Shown: positions 17,968 to 26,573 of the stretch, piece by piece
Layout: every line of letters starts with the position of its first letter
Position numbering within the stretch: position 1 is the stretch's first letter
Assembly: GCA_031425695.1 (NCBI GenBank)
Contig: JANPJV010000292.1
Coordinates: forward strand, 1-62,578
From: JANPJV01 sp031425695
Lineage (GTDB): Bacteria; Pseudomonadota; Gammaproteobacteria; Xanthomonadales; SZUA-5
Reading direction: 5' to 3'
DNA: 62,578 nucleotides
Position numbers and translations under genes: made by a program
The notes under the pieces: model-generated
Told to the model about the DNA's origin: nothing
Databases searched by the model: none
The model's input: the letters and a program-made list of their open reading frames with translations, nothing else

Positions 17968-18257
17968 GCGGAAATCTGCGATTTCCGCCCGGTAGAAGCG
18001 ATGTGCGCCGGCGGGGCGAAAACGGGGTTTTCGCCGCGCCATGGCCTTCTCGCACGTAGGTCATGTTGATCGCGTAAGCGATCTACTTGACACGAGGTGT
18101 TTGGCAAAGCCGTCAAGTAGACCGCTGCGCGGTCAACATGACCTACGTGAAGCGTGGTGATCCACGCGCGTAGCGCGGTGGCCATGGCGCGGCGAAAACC
18201 ACGTTTTCGCCCCGCCGGCGATAACCCCATCGGGCGGAAATCGTAGATTTCCGCCCG
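17968..18257. repeat. Nested palindromic element of about 290 bp
   Basis: Three layers of inverted repeat are stacked. The outer arms are hairpins themselves: GCGGAAATC-tgc-GATTTCCGC at 17968-17988 and CGGGCGGAAATC-gta-GATTTCCGCCCG at 18231-18257. The middle arms are 18006-18046 and 18180-18220 (GGCGAAAAC units with CCATGG ends). The inner pair, 18053-18149, belongs to the GTAGGTCATGTTG family also found near 37.3 and 45.7 kb. No gene lies in 17962-18314. Confidence 0.85.
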
Positions 18258-18314
18258 ATAACACTGATATGCTTGTGAGCTTGCTATCGGTTTGTCGCCA
18301 GGAGGGCGCCGCCC

Positions 18315-18584
18315 ATGAAACCAGAAATCCATCCGAAGTATTTCGATGTCGTATTCCAGGACGTCACCTCGGACTTCGCCATCTTGACTCGTTCCACCAA
18401 GAAGTCCAAAGAGACGATCAAGTGGACTGATGGCAAGGAGTACCCGCTGATCAAGGTGGAAGTTTCGAGCAAGTCGCACCCGTTCTACACCGGCAAGCAC
18501 AAGGTTGCCGACGTCGGTGGACGCGTGGACAAGTTCCGCAAGCGCTACGGCGTGGCCAAGCCGGAAACCCCGGCGGAATCCTGA
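18315..18584 (+). CDS. rpmE2: Ribosomal protein L31, type B (zinc-independent)
   Basis: 89 aa, a 50S subunit protein. It starts MKPEIHPKYFDVVFQDV and ends with the typical HPFYTGKHKVADVGGRVDKF block. The CxxC zinc-ribbon cysteines of the type A form are absent; the protein has no cysteine at all. Type B paralogues usually replace the zinc-binding form under zinc limitation and are often under Zur control. I could not identify a convincing Zur box upstream. The ribosome-binding site CAGGAGG is good. A strong hairpin follows at 18631. Confidence 0.95.
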   Translation: MKPEIHPKYFDVVFQDVTSDFAILTRSTKKSKETIKWTDGKEYPLIKVEVSSKSHPFYTGKHKVADVGGRVDKFRKRYGVAKPETPAES

Positions 18585-18630
18585 TCAATCCGGCCTGCGC
18601 ATCGCGCGGGCGGTAGCTTCAAAACTTATC

Positions 18631-18670
18631 AATACGGACGCTGCCCCTCGGGGCAAGAAGCGTCCGTATT
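18631..18670. terminator. Strong hairpin after rpmE2
   Basis: AATACGGACGC pairs perfectly with GCGTCCGTATT, and an inner TGCCCC/GGGGCA stem extends it. It lies 47 bases after the rpmE2 stop. The following bases are not T-rich, so it may be a mixed or bidirectional terminator. Confidence 0.6.
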
Positions 18671-18720
18671 GCTTTGGAAGGCGCCTACATGCGAATCGCC
18701 CGGATGCAGCGCGTACCCAC

Positions 18721-18780
18721 CAGATCAAGAGCCACTTGCTTTTGGTGGGTCTGCGCTATGCGCACAGGCTTTTGATCTTG
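18721..18780. repeat. Inverted element with TGGTGGGTCTGCGC core
   Basis: Arms AGATCAAGAGCC and GGCTTTTGATCT flank a core TGGTGGGTCTGCGCTATGCG. The same core appears at 31668 and 31779. Confidence 0.6.
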
Positions 18781-18923
18781 GCTTGTGGTCTGAGCTGAAC
18801 CGTGTGACAGGATAAAAGCGTTCGCGCACAGCGGACACCCACAACCGCGTTCACCATCCAAATTCCTCCTTCCCCGAACGCCGCAAGTGTCCGTTTGCAG
18901 GCGCGCGGGCCCCGTTTTTCGTG

Positions 18924-18932
18924 TGCCATAAT
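18924..18932 (+). promoter_or_regulatory. Candidate extended -10 promoter for gltA
   Basis: TGCCATAAT matches an extended -10 element (TGn followed by CATAAT). No good -35 hexamer is found at normal spacing. It would give a 5' leader of about 150 bases before the gltA start. Confidence 0.35.
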
Positions 18933-19092
18933 CTTTCTGCTGCAGGGTCAAAAAAGGCACTGCAGTGACGCTCGGCGGGGCAACGCCGTCGCCAGCTTTT
19001 CGCTTCCAAGATCGATCGCTCGAGCCTTCGTCCCGCCTGGTGCGGCGACGCTGGCGTCCCCAGCGCGGCCCCGTTTTCGGAGAAGAACCAAA

Positions 19093-20385
19093 ATGTCCAA
19101 CAGCGTCGAAATCACCGATGCGCGGTCTGGCAAGTCCAGCGAGCTGCCGATCGTTTCGGGAACCCTGGGGGATCCCGCTGTCGATATCGGCAAGCTCAAC
19201 AAGGAGCTTGGGCTGTTCACCTATGACCCTGGATTCGTGTCGACGTGCTCGACGAAGAGCGCCATCACCTACATCGACGGCGACCAGGGCATCCTGCTCT
19301 ACCGTGGCTATCCAATCGAACAGCTCGCCCAGCACTCGAGCTTCCTGGAAGTTGCGTACCTCCTGATCCATGGTGACCTGCCGGGGCCGACGCAGTCTGT
19401 CGAGTTCGAGCATCACGTCACCAACCACACCATGATTCACGAGTCGCTGAAGCTGTTCATGAACGGCTTCCATTACAACGCGCACCCGATGGCGATGATG
19501 GTGGGAATCGCCGGCTCGCTCGCCGCGTTCTATCACGACTCGCTGGACCCGGAGATTCCCGCGCATCGCATGATCACGGCCATCCGCCTGATCGCGAAGA
19601 TGCCCACCCTGGCCGCGGCCTGCTTCAAGCATTCGGTCGGGCAGCCGTATGTCTATCCGAAGAATGATCTCGATTACTGCTCGCGCTTCCTGGACATGAT
19701 GTTCGGCGTTCCGGCCGAGCCCTACAAGGTGAACCCGATCGCTGCCAAGGCGCTCGACCTGCTCTTCATCCTGCACGCCGACCACGAGCAGAATGCCTCC
19801 ACCTCGACCGTGCGTCTGGTGGGTTCCACCGGCGCCAATCCCATTGCATGCATTGCGGCCGGCATCGCCGCACTCTGGGGGCCGGCACACGGCGGCGCCA
19901 ATGAAGCAGTGCTCAAGCAACTGACCGAGATCGGCGACAAATCCAACGTCGCGCGTGCGGTGGCGCGCGCCAAGGACAAGAACGACTCGTTCCGATTGAT
20001 GGGCTTCGGCCATCGCGTCTACAAGAACTTCGATCCGCGCGCCAAGATCATCCGCGAGATGTGCTACAAAGTGTTGAACGAGCTCGGGATTCACGATCCG
20101 CTGCTCGAAGTGGCCATGGCGCTGGAAGACGTGGCGCTCAAGGACGACTACTTCATCGAGCGCAAGCTGTACCCGAACGTCGATTTCTATTCGGGGATCA
20201 TCTACAAAGCGTTGAAGATCCCGGTGGAAATGTTCACCGTGATGTTCGCGATCGCGCGCACCGCCGGCTGGATTGCCCATTGGCTCGAACAGAACGGCGC
20301 TGGCGACGTCAAGATCGGCCGACCGCGGCAGATCTACGTCGGCCCGCTCGCGCGCGACTACGTCCCATTGGACAAGCGCGCCTGA
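19093..20385 (+). CDS. gltA: Citrate synthase
   Basis: 430 aa from the ATG at 19093 (MSNSVEITD); the open frame upstream is not protein-like. It condenses acetyl-CoA with oxaloacetate at the entry of the TCA cycle. The length and the N-terminal domain fit the NADH-sensitive hexameric type II form of Gram-negative bacteria. Active-site blocks are clear: LHADHEQNASTSTVRLVGST, GPAHGGANEAV and GFGHRVYKNFDPRA, holding the catalytic histidines; the catalytic Asp is probably near DVDFYSGI-like NVDFYSGIIYKAL. A hairpin-rich stretch follows the stop. Confidence 0.97.
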   Translation: MSNSVEITDARSGKSSELPIVSGTLGDPAVDIGKLNKELGLFTYDPGFVSTCSTKSAITYIDGDQGILLYRGYPIEQLAQHSSFLEVAYLLIHGDLPGPTQSVEFEHHVTNHTMIHESLKLFMNGFHYNAHPMAMMVGIAGSLAAFYHDSLDPEIPAHRMITAIRLIAKMPTLAAACFKHSVGQPYVYPKNDLDYCSRFLDMMFGVPAEPYKVNPIAAKALDLLFILHADHEQNASTSTVRLVGSTGANPIACIAAGIAALWGPAHGGANEAVLKQLTEIGDKSNVARAVARAKDKNDSFRLMGFGHRVYKNFDPRAKIIREMCYKVLNELGIHDPLLEVAMALEDVALKDDYFIERKLYPNVDFYSGIIYKALKIPVEMFTVMFAIARTAGWIAHWLEQNGAGDVKIGRPRQIYVGPLARDYVPLDKRA

Positions 20386-20422
20386 GGTTCTCGCGGCGGA
20401 GCCGGACGGCTCCGTCGCGCTC

Positions 20423-20499
20423 TCGTAGAGTCGAGCTCGCTCGACTGCTTTTTTCGGTGAAAGCGAAAGCAAAGCAGTGGAGCAGGCTCCACTCTACGA
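20423..20499. repeat. Palindrome between gltA and the convergent hypothetical gene
   Basis: TCGTAGAGTCGAGC... and its inverted partner ...GGCTCCACTCTACGA flank CTGCTTTT/AAAGCAG. A smaller GGAGCC/GGCTCC hairpin precedes it at about 20398-20413. It fills the convergent gap and probably terminates gltA. Confidence 0.65.
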
Positions 20500-20507
20500 A
20501 AGCGGAA

Positions 20508-20897
20508 TCAGGAACCCGCTGCCGCCACCCGCTCCTCGACAGCCTTGCGCTTGAGGCGTGTGGACGGCTCGATTTCGTCGCCGACGCACAGGCGCTGGCG
20601 AAAGGCCGAATCGTCGAATATCCAGATCCGGAATTCCTGCTCTCCGGCCAGGAATGACAACCCTGTTACCGGGACCGATGGTCCGCGCGGGACGTGCATG
20701 CGCGTGGCGATCGTGCGTGTCGGGATGCGGTTCTCCTCGAGATGCAGGCGCACGCTGTCCGGGTGCTCGGCGCACACATGCAGCGTGATCGGCAATGCCG
20801 AGTCGCTGACGCCGGCCGCAAGCGGACCTGCCAGCCGCGGATCAAAGTCCGAGAGCACCTTCATCGCCTCCAGGGCGGCCTGCAATTGAGCCTTCAT
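20508..20897 (-). CDS. Small hypothetical protein coupled to mrcA
   Basis: 129 aa. The start codon overlaps the mrcA stop by one base (TGATG), which implies translational coupling. No signal peptide or membrane helix is evident. The visible pattern is a helical N-terminus (MKAQLQAALEAMKVLSDFDP) followed by a beta-rich part. That part includes LHVCAEHPDSVRLHLEENRI, FLAGEQEFRIWIFDDSAF and a charged C-terminus. I recognise no family. Tight linkage to PBP1a suggests a cell-wall-related or simply co-expressed role, but nothing in the sequence proves this. Confidence 0.75.
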   Translation of the reverse strand: MKAQLQAALEAMKVLSDFDPRLAGPLAAGVSDSALPITLHVCAEHPDSVRLHLEENRIPTRTIATRMHVPRGPSVPVTGLSFLAGEQEFRIWIFDDSAFRQRLCVGDEIEPSTRLKRKAVEERVAAAGS

Positions 20898-23488
20898 CAA
20901 AAGACTTCGTATGGGTCCTGCTTGCCGCTGCTGCTGCCGGAGCGACCGAGACGCTCGAGATCCTCGACCTTGAAGATTTCCATCATGGCGTTGCCATCGC
21001 CTGCGCTGGTCAGCAGCCCCGAGCTCTTGTTGATGCGCGCGGTAGTGATGCCGGTCGGCATAGTCGGCAGCCGCTGCGGCAGGTCTTTCAGCGCGACGCC
21101 CATGAACTCGATCCACATCGGCAACGCCGTCTTGGCGGCAAACTCACCCTCGCCGAGCGGGCTGAAGTTGTCGAAGCCCATCCAGGTGGTGGTGACCAGA
21201 TCCTGGCTGAAGCCCGAAAACCACGCATCCCGGAATTCATTGGTGGTGCCGGTCTTGCCAGCCAGATCGTTGCGTCCAAGCTCCAATGCCTTGCGTCCCG
21301 TGCCACGTTTGACCACGTCGAGCATCAACGAGGTCACCAGATAAGCATTCCGCGGATCAATCGCGCGTGGAGCCAGGGCCACCTGGGGCGACGCGCCGTC
21401 GACCGAGCTTTGTACGCCGACGGGCGGCGCGGCCGATCCATCCGCGGCAAGCACCGGCGGCTCGATCGCGTAGTCCTGTGCCAGCCGTTCCGGGCAGTCG
21501 GCGCAGGCGCGCGGGGGAACCGCGGCATAGGCGACTTTCGAGGCCGCATCGTCGATGCGCTCGACCAGGTGCGGATCAACCAGGAAGCCGCCATTGGCGA
21601 ACACCGCGAAGCCGCGGGCCATGGCCATCGGCGGCGCCGAGGCGGTTCCCAGTGCCATCGACAGGTTCGGCGGCAACCGCTCAGGAGAGAAGCCGAAGTA
21701 GCCGATGTGCTTGCGCGCATGGGCCACGCCGATCGCGTTCAGTATGCGGATCGACACCAGGTTCTTGGAACGGACCATGGCCTCGCGAAGACGGATCGGC
21801 CCGCTGAACTTTTCATTGTCGTTCTGTGGGCGCCAAGCCTTTTCCACACCCGGGATGTTGAAGACGATCGGCGCGTCGTTGACGATCGAAGCCGGCGTGA
21901 AACCTTTCTCGAATGCTGCCGAGTAGATGAAAGGCTTGAAGCTCGAGCCCGGCTGGCGCTCGCTTTGGGTGGCGCGATTGAACTTGCTGCGTCCGAAGCT
22001 GAAGCCACCGACCAGTGAGCGCACGCCGCCATTCTCCGGGTCCATCGCCACCAATGCGCCCTGCACGGTCGGTACCTGGGTCAGCCGCCACGCGTAGATG
22101 GGCGGAATCACCGGGGCAGGCGCTTCCGGCTCCGCGGCAATTTCTTCCTCTCCGGGCTTGGGCTCCGGCTTGGGAACCGGCTTCGGGCGCTCGGCGATAT
22201 CGACTTGGCGTACGCGAATGAGGTCGCCGACCACCAGGATGTCGGCCATGGACCGGGGCCGCGGCCCGCGCGAGTTGGTGGAGATGTAGCGCCGCGCCCA
22301 CTCGGCCTGCTTGAAATCGAGCGCTCCGGACGTGCCGTCGGCAAATCGCAGTGCCGCGGCGTCCTTGGTGACTTCAGCGACATAGGCGGGCACCAGCCCG
22401 CCAGTGGCGTTGAGATTGCGCAGCATGCCGAGCACGGCGGCCTCGTCGGCCGGCGCGCCAGCCGTCGCCACCACGTCCGCCGGGGCAGCCGCCGTGTCTG
22501 TGCCAAGGTGAGCTTCCGGCCCGCGGTAGCCGTGACGTTCCTCGTAATCAATCAGCGCGGTGCGCAGGGCATTGGTGGCAGCGATCTGCAGCTGCGAATC
22601 GATGCTGGTGTAGACCGAGTACCCGCCGATCAAGGCATCCGGGCCCAGGATGCGCTCGGCTTCGATGCGCGCCATTTCCGCCACATATGGCGCTTCGAGC
22701 TCAATCGGCAGGTCGTGCAGGCTCGCCGTGTTCGGGCTGGCTGCAGCGGCGTCGTGGGCGGCCTGGTCGATGAAACCCACTTCACGCATGCGCGCCAGCA
22801 CGTAGTTGCGGCGTTCGATAGCGCGTTGCGGATTCTGGATCGGATTCAGATCCGACGGCGCCTTGGGCAGGCCGGCAATCATGGCCGCCTCGGGCAAGCT
22901 GAGCTCAGCGAGCTTCTTGCCGTAATAGACCTGCGCGGCAGCAGCAATGCCGTAAGCGCGGTTGCCAAGAAAAATCTTGTTCAGATAGAGCGCAAGGATC
23001 GCATCTTTGCTAAGCTCACGTTCGATCTTAAGAGCCAGCAAAATCTCTTTGATTTTGCGCTGGATTTTTCTTTCGGGAGTGAGGAAGAAATTGCGCGCGA
23101 GCTGCATCGTGATGGTGCTGCCGCCGGAACCGAACTCACCACCGGCACGAACGAACTCCCAACCGACGCGAGCCATGCCTTGATAGTCGACGCCCGGATG
23201 ACTGTAGAAGCGTTCGTCCTCGGTGGCGATGAAAGCTTGCACCATGATTTGCGGAACCGCTTCGATGGCAACCGGGAAGCGCAGGGCCTCGCCGAAGTTG
23301 GCAATCAGCTTGCCGTCGCGCGAGTAGACCTTGAGCGGAACCTGCAGGCGCACATCCTTGAGCGTGGCGACTTGCGGCAGTTGCGGTTCGAAATAGCGGT
23401 AGACCGCATAGGCCGCGATCAGGCCGACGAGTATTCCGGCCAACATCAGCACCGCGAACCAGCGCAGCAATTTCTTCCAACGTTTCAT
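20897..23488 (-). CDS. mrcA: Penicillin-binding protein 1A, bifunctional transglycosylase/transpeptidase
   Basis: 863 aa. It polymerises glycan strands and cross-links peptides in the periplasm. A single N-terminal membrane anchor covers residues 10-32. The GT51 domain follows (ATEDERFYSHPGVDYQGMAR, then GGSTITMQLARNFFL). After an OB-like insertion comes the transpeptidase domain, with the acyl-serine motif in GSSFKPFIYSAAFEKG, SKN and GKTGTTNEFRDAWFSG (KTG). A Pro/Glu-rich linker (about residues 450-475) interrupts the middle. It is divergent from pilMNOPQ, the standard gammaproteobacterial arrangement, and followed by an overlapping small gene. Confidence 0.96.
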   Translation of the reverse strand: MKRWKKLLRWFAVLMLAGILVGLIAAYAVYRYFEPQLPQVATLKDVRLQVPLKVYSRDGKLIANFGEALRFPVAIEAVPQIMVQAFIATEDERFYSHPGVDYQGMARVGWEFVRAGGEFGSGGSTITMQLARNFFLTPERKIQRKIKEILLALKIERELSKDAILALYLNKIFLGNRAYGIAAAAQVYYGKKLAELSLPEAAMIAGLPKAPSDLNPIQNPQRAIERRNYVLARMREVGFIDQAAHDAAAASPNTASLHDLPIELEAPYVAEMARIEAERILGPDALIGGYSVYTSIDSQLQIAATNALRTALIDYEERHGYRGPEAHLGTDTAAAPADVVATAGAPADEAAVLGMLRNLNATGGLVPAYVAEVTKDAAALRFADGTSGALDFKQAEWARRYISTNSRGPRPRSMADILVVGDLIRVRQVDIAERPKPVPKPEPKPGEEEIAAEPEAPAPVIPPIYAWRLTQVPTVQGALVAMDPENGGVRSLVGGFSFGRSKFNRATQSERQPGSSFKPFIYSAAFEKGFTPASIVNDAPIVFNIPGVEKAWRPQNDNEKFSGPIRLREAMVRSKNLVSIRILNAIGVAHARKHIGYFGFSPERLPPNLSMALGTASAPPMAMARGFAVFANGGFLVDPHLVERIDDAASKVAYAAVPPRACADCPERLAQDYAIEPPVLAADGSAAPPVGVQSSVDGASPQVALAPRAIDPRNAYLVTSLMLDVVKRGTGRKALELGRNDLAGKTGTTNEFRDAWFSGFSQDLVTTTWMGFDNFSPLGEGEFAAKTALPMWIEFMGVALKDLPQRLPTMPTGITTARINKSSGLLTSAGDGNAMMEIFKVEDLERLGRSGSSSGKQDPYEVF

Positions 23489-23615
23489 GCAGGACTGGCA
23501 ACCCGAGTCGGTTAAGAACCCGCCATTCTAGGGTAGCGAGGCACACCGATGCAGGGCGCGAAAATGATGAAGCAAGCGCTACTTTTAAAGTGTGATCGTT
23601 CAATCAAAGTTCATG

Positions 23616-23644
23616 TTGCCAACAACTTGACTTTGGGATTTAAT
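23616..23644 (+). promoter_or_regulatory. Promoter for pilMNOPQ
   Basis: TTGCCA, a 17-bp spacer and TTTAAT, each matching the sigma70 consensus at five of six positions. It lies 50 bases upstream of the pilM GTG start, in the divergent gap with mrcA. Confidence 0.6.
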
Positions 23645-23694
23645 GTGGAAGCACACGTTTAGCTCGTAAGCGCTCGCCGGAAGGGGAAAAACCC

Positions 23695-24753
23695 GTGGGT
23701 CTGTTCACTCAGAAAAGGCCGCCGCTCGTCGGAGTCGACATCAGCTCGACGGCCGTAAAGCTCTTGCAGCTCAGTCAATCCGGGGGCCGTTATCGCGTGG
23801 AACACTACGCGGTCGAGCCGCTGCCGCCGAATGCCGTCGTCGAGAAGAACATCGTCGAGGTGGAAGCGGTAGGCGAGGCCATCAAGCGCGCCGTCCAGCG
23901 CTCCGGGTTGAAGACCAAGTTCGCGGCGGCTGCAGTTGCCGGCTCGGCGGTCATCACCAAGGTGATCCAGATGCCGGCGGATCTGTCCGAGGAGGATCTC
24001 GAAGACCAGATCCAGCTCGAGGCGAATCAGTACATCCCGTATCCGATCGAGGAAGTCAGCCTCGATTTCGAGGTGCTGGGGCCGGTGAAGGACAATCCGG
24101 AGAGCGTCAACATCCTGCTGGCCGCCTCACGCACCGAGAACGTCGACTTGCGCGTGGCTGCGCTGGAGATGGGCGGGCTCACCGCGAAGATGGTGGATGT
24201 CGAAGCCTTCGCGATGGAGAACGCTTACCAGCTGATTGCCGACCAGATGCCCGCCGGGCGCGATGGCCTGGTGGCGATCATCGATGTCGGCGCGACCATG
24301 ACTTCGCTCAATGTGTTGCGCAACCAGCGCTCGATCTACACCCGCGAGCAGGTTTTCGGCGGCAAGCAGCTGACCGATGAAGTGATGCGCCGTTATGGGC
24401 TCTCCTACGAGGAGGCCGGCCTTGCCAAGCGCCAGGGCGGGCTGCCGGAAAGCTACGAGATCGAGGTGCTGGAGCCGTTCAAGGAAGCCATGGTGCAACA
24501 GGTCAGTCGCCTGCTGCAGTTCTTCTTTGCCGGCAGCGAGTTCAACCGCGTCGACCAGATCATTCTCGCCGGGGGCTGTGCGTCGATCTCCGGCGTCCAG
24601 GAGCTCGTCGAAGAGCAGCTGGGAGTGCCCACGATGGTGGCCTCGCCGGTCGCCAACATGGCTGTTTCGTCCAAGATTCAAGCCTCGTCCTTGGCCGCGG
24701 ATGCTCCCGCGCTGATGATCGTCTGTGGCTTGGCGCTCCGGAGCTTCGACTGA
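23695..24753 (+). CDS. pilM: Type IV pilus inner-membrane assembly protein PilM
   Basis: 352 aa with a GTG start after a GGAAGGGGAA ribosome-binding site. PilM is a cytoplasmic actin-like ATPase fold that binds the N-terminal tail of PilN and joins the alignment complex to the motor. The actin-like phosphate-binding block LVGVDISSTAVKLLQLS opens the protein. Other family blocks are QIQLEANQYIPYPIEEVSLDF and IDVGATMTSLNVL. It is the first gene of the operon and nearly abuts pilN. Confidence 0.96.
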   Translation: MGLFTQKRPPLVGVDISSTAVKLLQLSQSGGRYRVEHYAVEPLPPNAVVEKNIVEVEAVGEAIKRAVQRSGLKTKFAAAAVAGSAVITKVIQMPADLSEEDLEDQIQLEANQYIPYPIEEVSLDFEVLGPVKDNPESVNILLAASRTENVDLRVAALEMGGLTAKMVDVEAFAMENAYQLIADQMPAGRDGLVAIIDVGATMTSLNVLRNQRSIYTREQVFGGKQLTDEVMRRYGLSYEEAGLAKRQGGLPESYEIEVLEPFKEAMVQQVSRLLQFFFAGSEFNRVDQIILAGGCASISGVQELVEEQLGVPTMVASPVANMAVSSKIQASSLAADAPALMIVCGLALRSFD

Positions 24754-24754
24754 T

Positions 24755-25369
24755 ATGGCCAAGATAAACCTACTTCCCTGGCGTGAAGAGCGCCGCAAGC
24801 AACGCCAGCAGGAGTTCTATGTCCTGCTCGGCATGACCGCGGGTGCGGCCGTGCTGGTGGTGATGGCGGCCCTCTGGTTCATCGGCACGCAGATCGATGC
24901 CCAGAACGACCGCAACACGAGTCTCGAGCGCGAGATCACTGCGCTCGATGCGCAGATCAAGGAAATCGAAGAGCTCGATCGCCAGCGCGACCGGCTGATC
25001 GCGCGCAAGGAAATCATCGAACAGCTGCAGGCGACGCGCTCACAGATGGTCCACCTGTTCGACGAACTGGTGCGTACCTTGCCCGACGGCGTGCAGCTGG
25101 CCGGCATCAAGCAGGGCGGGACCACGCTCACGCTCGATGGGGCGGCGCAGTCGAACGCGCGGGTTTCGGCCTACATGCGCAACCTCGACGCTTCACCCTG
25201 GCTCAAGAACTCCGAGATCGTCAAGATCGAGGCGAAGAACGACGACAAGGCGGTCCCCTACGTGTTCGCCCTGCGGGTCGACCTGGAAAGCCCGAATGAT
25301 CCGCCTCCGGAGGGCCTCGAGACCACCCCGGAGGCCACCACGACGGCACCAGGAGGAGCGGCCCCATGA
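24755..25369 (+). CDS. pilN: Type IV pilus inner-membrane protein PilN
   Basis: 204 aa from the ATG at 24755, one base after the pilM stop. The cytoplasmic tail begins MAKINLLPWREERRKQRQ, holding the INLLPWR motif that docks onto PilM. A single transmembrane helix (about residues 22-44) and a coiled coil follow. The periplasmic domain is ferredoxin-like. The C-terminus is Pro/Thr-rich. It forms heterodimers with PilO, whose gene overlaps it by four bases. Confidence 0.95.
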   Translation: MAKINLLPWREERRKQRQQEFYVLLGMTAGAAVLVVMAALWFIGTQIDAQNDRNTSLEREITALDAQIKEIEELDRQRDRLIARKEIIEQLQATRSQMVHLFDELVRTLPDGVQLAGIKQGGTTLTLDGAAQSNARVSAYMRNLDASPWLKNSEIVKIEAKNDDKAVPYVFALRVDLESPNDPPPEGLETTPEATTTAPGGAAP

Positions 25370-26025
25370 GCCTGATCGATGATCTGCGCAGAGCAGATAT
25401 CAACAACCTGGGCTCGTCCCCGGTTGCAGTGCAGACGGTGTTCGCGGGCGTGCTCTTCGCGCTGATCTGCGGCGTCGGCTGGTTCTGGCAGTTCAAGCCG
25501 CAGAACGAAGCCTTCGATGCGCTGGTGCGCAAGGAAAAAGAGTTGCGCGTGCAGTTCGAGGACAAGCAGGAGCGCGCGGCGAACCTGGTGGCCTATCGCG
25601 AGCAGCTGCAGCAGATCGAGCTGGTGCTGCAGCAGATGCTGCGGCAGCTGCCGGGCAAGACCGAAATGCCGGACCTGCTGGTCGATATCTCGCAGACGGC
25701 ACTGGCGTCGGGCATCTCCAACGAGTTGTTCGAGCCACAGCCTGAGATCACCAAGGACTTCTACGCCGAAAAACCGATCGCGTTGCGCATGGTTGGCTCC
25801 TACCACCAGTTCGGTGAGTTCGTGAGCGGCGTCGCTTCGCTGCCGCGCGTGGTGATCCTGACCATGCACGACATCTCGCTCAAGAAAAACGAGCGTGACA
25901 AGGATGCGCCGGCGGATCAGCTGATCCTGGAAGGGACGGTGAAGACGTATCGCTACCTCGACGAGAACGAGCAGACCGGCACCGAGACAACGGCCACGCC
26001 GGCGGCGCCTGGGAGGCCGTCATGA
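25366..26025 (+). CDS. pilO: Type IV pilus inner-membrane protein PilO
   Basis: 219 aa. A short cytoplasmic start is followed by one membrane helix (about residues 23-43). A coiled coil rich in Glu/Gln comes next (about 50-95), then a periplasmic ferredoxin-like domain with GSYHQFGEFVSGVASLPRVV. PilO pairs with PilN in the alignment subcomplex between motor and secretin. ATGA overlaps with pilN and with pilP show translational coupling. Confidence 0.95.
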   Translation: MSLIDDLRRADINNLGSSPVAVQTVFAGVLFALICGVGWFWQFKPQNEAFDALVRKEKELRVQFEDKQERAANLVAYREQLQQIELVLQQMLRQLPGKTEMPDLLVDISQTALASGISNELFEPQPEITKDFYAEKPIALRMVGSYHQFGEFVSGVASLPRVVILTMHDISLKKNERDKDAPADQLILEGTVKTYRYLDENEQTGTETTATPAAPGRPS

Positions 26026-26552
26026 GTCGACGCTTCGAATTGAGCCTGTTGTCACTGGCCGCGGTCGTCGCGCTGGGGGGCTGCGCGGAAAGCCGCAGCG
26101 AACTCGACGCCTACATCGCCGACGTCAAGCAGCGTCCTGGAAAACCGTTGCCGCCGTTGCCGGTCATGAAAACCTTCGAGACCTTCGTGTACACCGCGCA
26201 CGAGATGCGCGATCCGTTCACCAAGGTAGCTGCCAACAATGACGAGGCGGTCACCGAGGCCGTCGCCGGCAGCGGGCCGCGACCCGATGCGAATCGGCGC
26301 AAGGAAGAGCTCGAGGGCTTTCCGCTCGATGCCTTGGACATGGTCGGAACCATCGGTGGCGGGCCTGAGATCTTCGGGCTGGTAAAGGATCCCTCCGGCG
26401 TGGTCCATCGCATCCGGCCCAGTAACTATCTTGGCCAGAACCACGGCCGCATAACGGGGATCTATGAAGACCGAATCGAGCTGGTCGAACTGTTCCCGAA
26501 TGGGCTGGGCGGATACGAAGAGCGCCAGTCCGCGATTGCTCTTGACGAATGA
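26022..26552 (+). CDS. pilP: Type IV pilus lipoprotein PilP
   Basis: 176 aa. A lipoprotein signal ends in the lipobox LGGC (residues 18-21). An unstructured linker (about 25-75) includes the conserved YTAHEMRDPF stretch. The C-terminal beta domain has DMVGTIGGGPEIFGLVKDP and YLGQNHGRITGIYEDRIELV. It links the PilN/PilO complex to the N-domains of the PilQ secretin. Confidence 0.95.
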   Translation: MSRRFELSLLSLAAVVALGGCAESRSELDAYIADVKQRPGKPLPPLPVMKTFETFVYTAHEMRDPFTKVAANNDEAVTEAVAGSGPRPDANRRKEELEGFPLDALDMVGTIGGGPEIFGLVKDPSGVVHRIRPSNYLGQNHGRITGIYEDRIELVELFPNGLGGYEERQSAIALDE

Positions 26553-26573
26553 AGCTTTTTTGGGGGTTATGAC

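Larger units (their letters stand above)
18585..19092. other. 508-bp gap between rpmE2 and gltA
   Basis: Contains the rpmE2 terminator hairpin (18631-18670), an inverted element of the TGGTGGGTCTGCGC type (18721-18780) and a candidate gltA promoter (18924-18932). No gene is supported here; the frame upstream of the citrate synthase ATG is Arg/Ala-rich with no family match. Confidence 0.6.

Noticed and set aside
18258..18314. Zur operator upstream of rpmE2
   Set aside because: Searched because type B L31 is often Zur-controlled, but no convincing inverted Zur box was found.
18685..20472. 595-aa minus-strand frame across gltA
   Set aside because: Antisense to an unmistakable citrate synthase; composition typical of a shadow.
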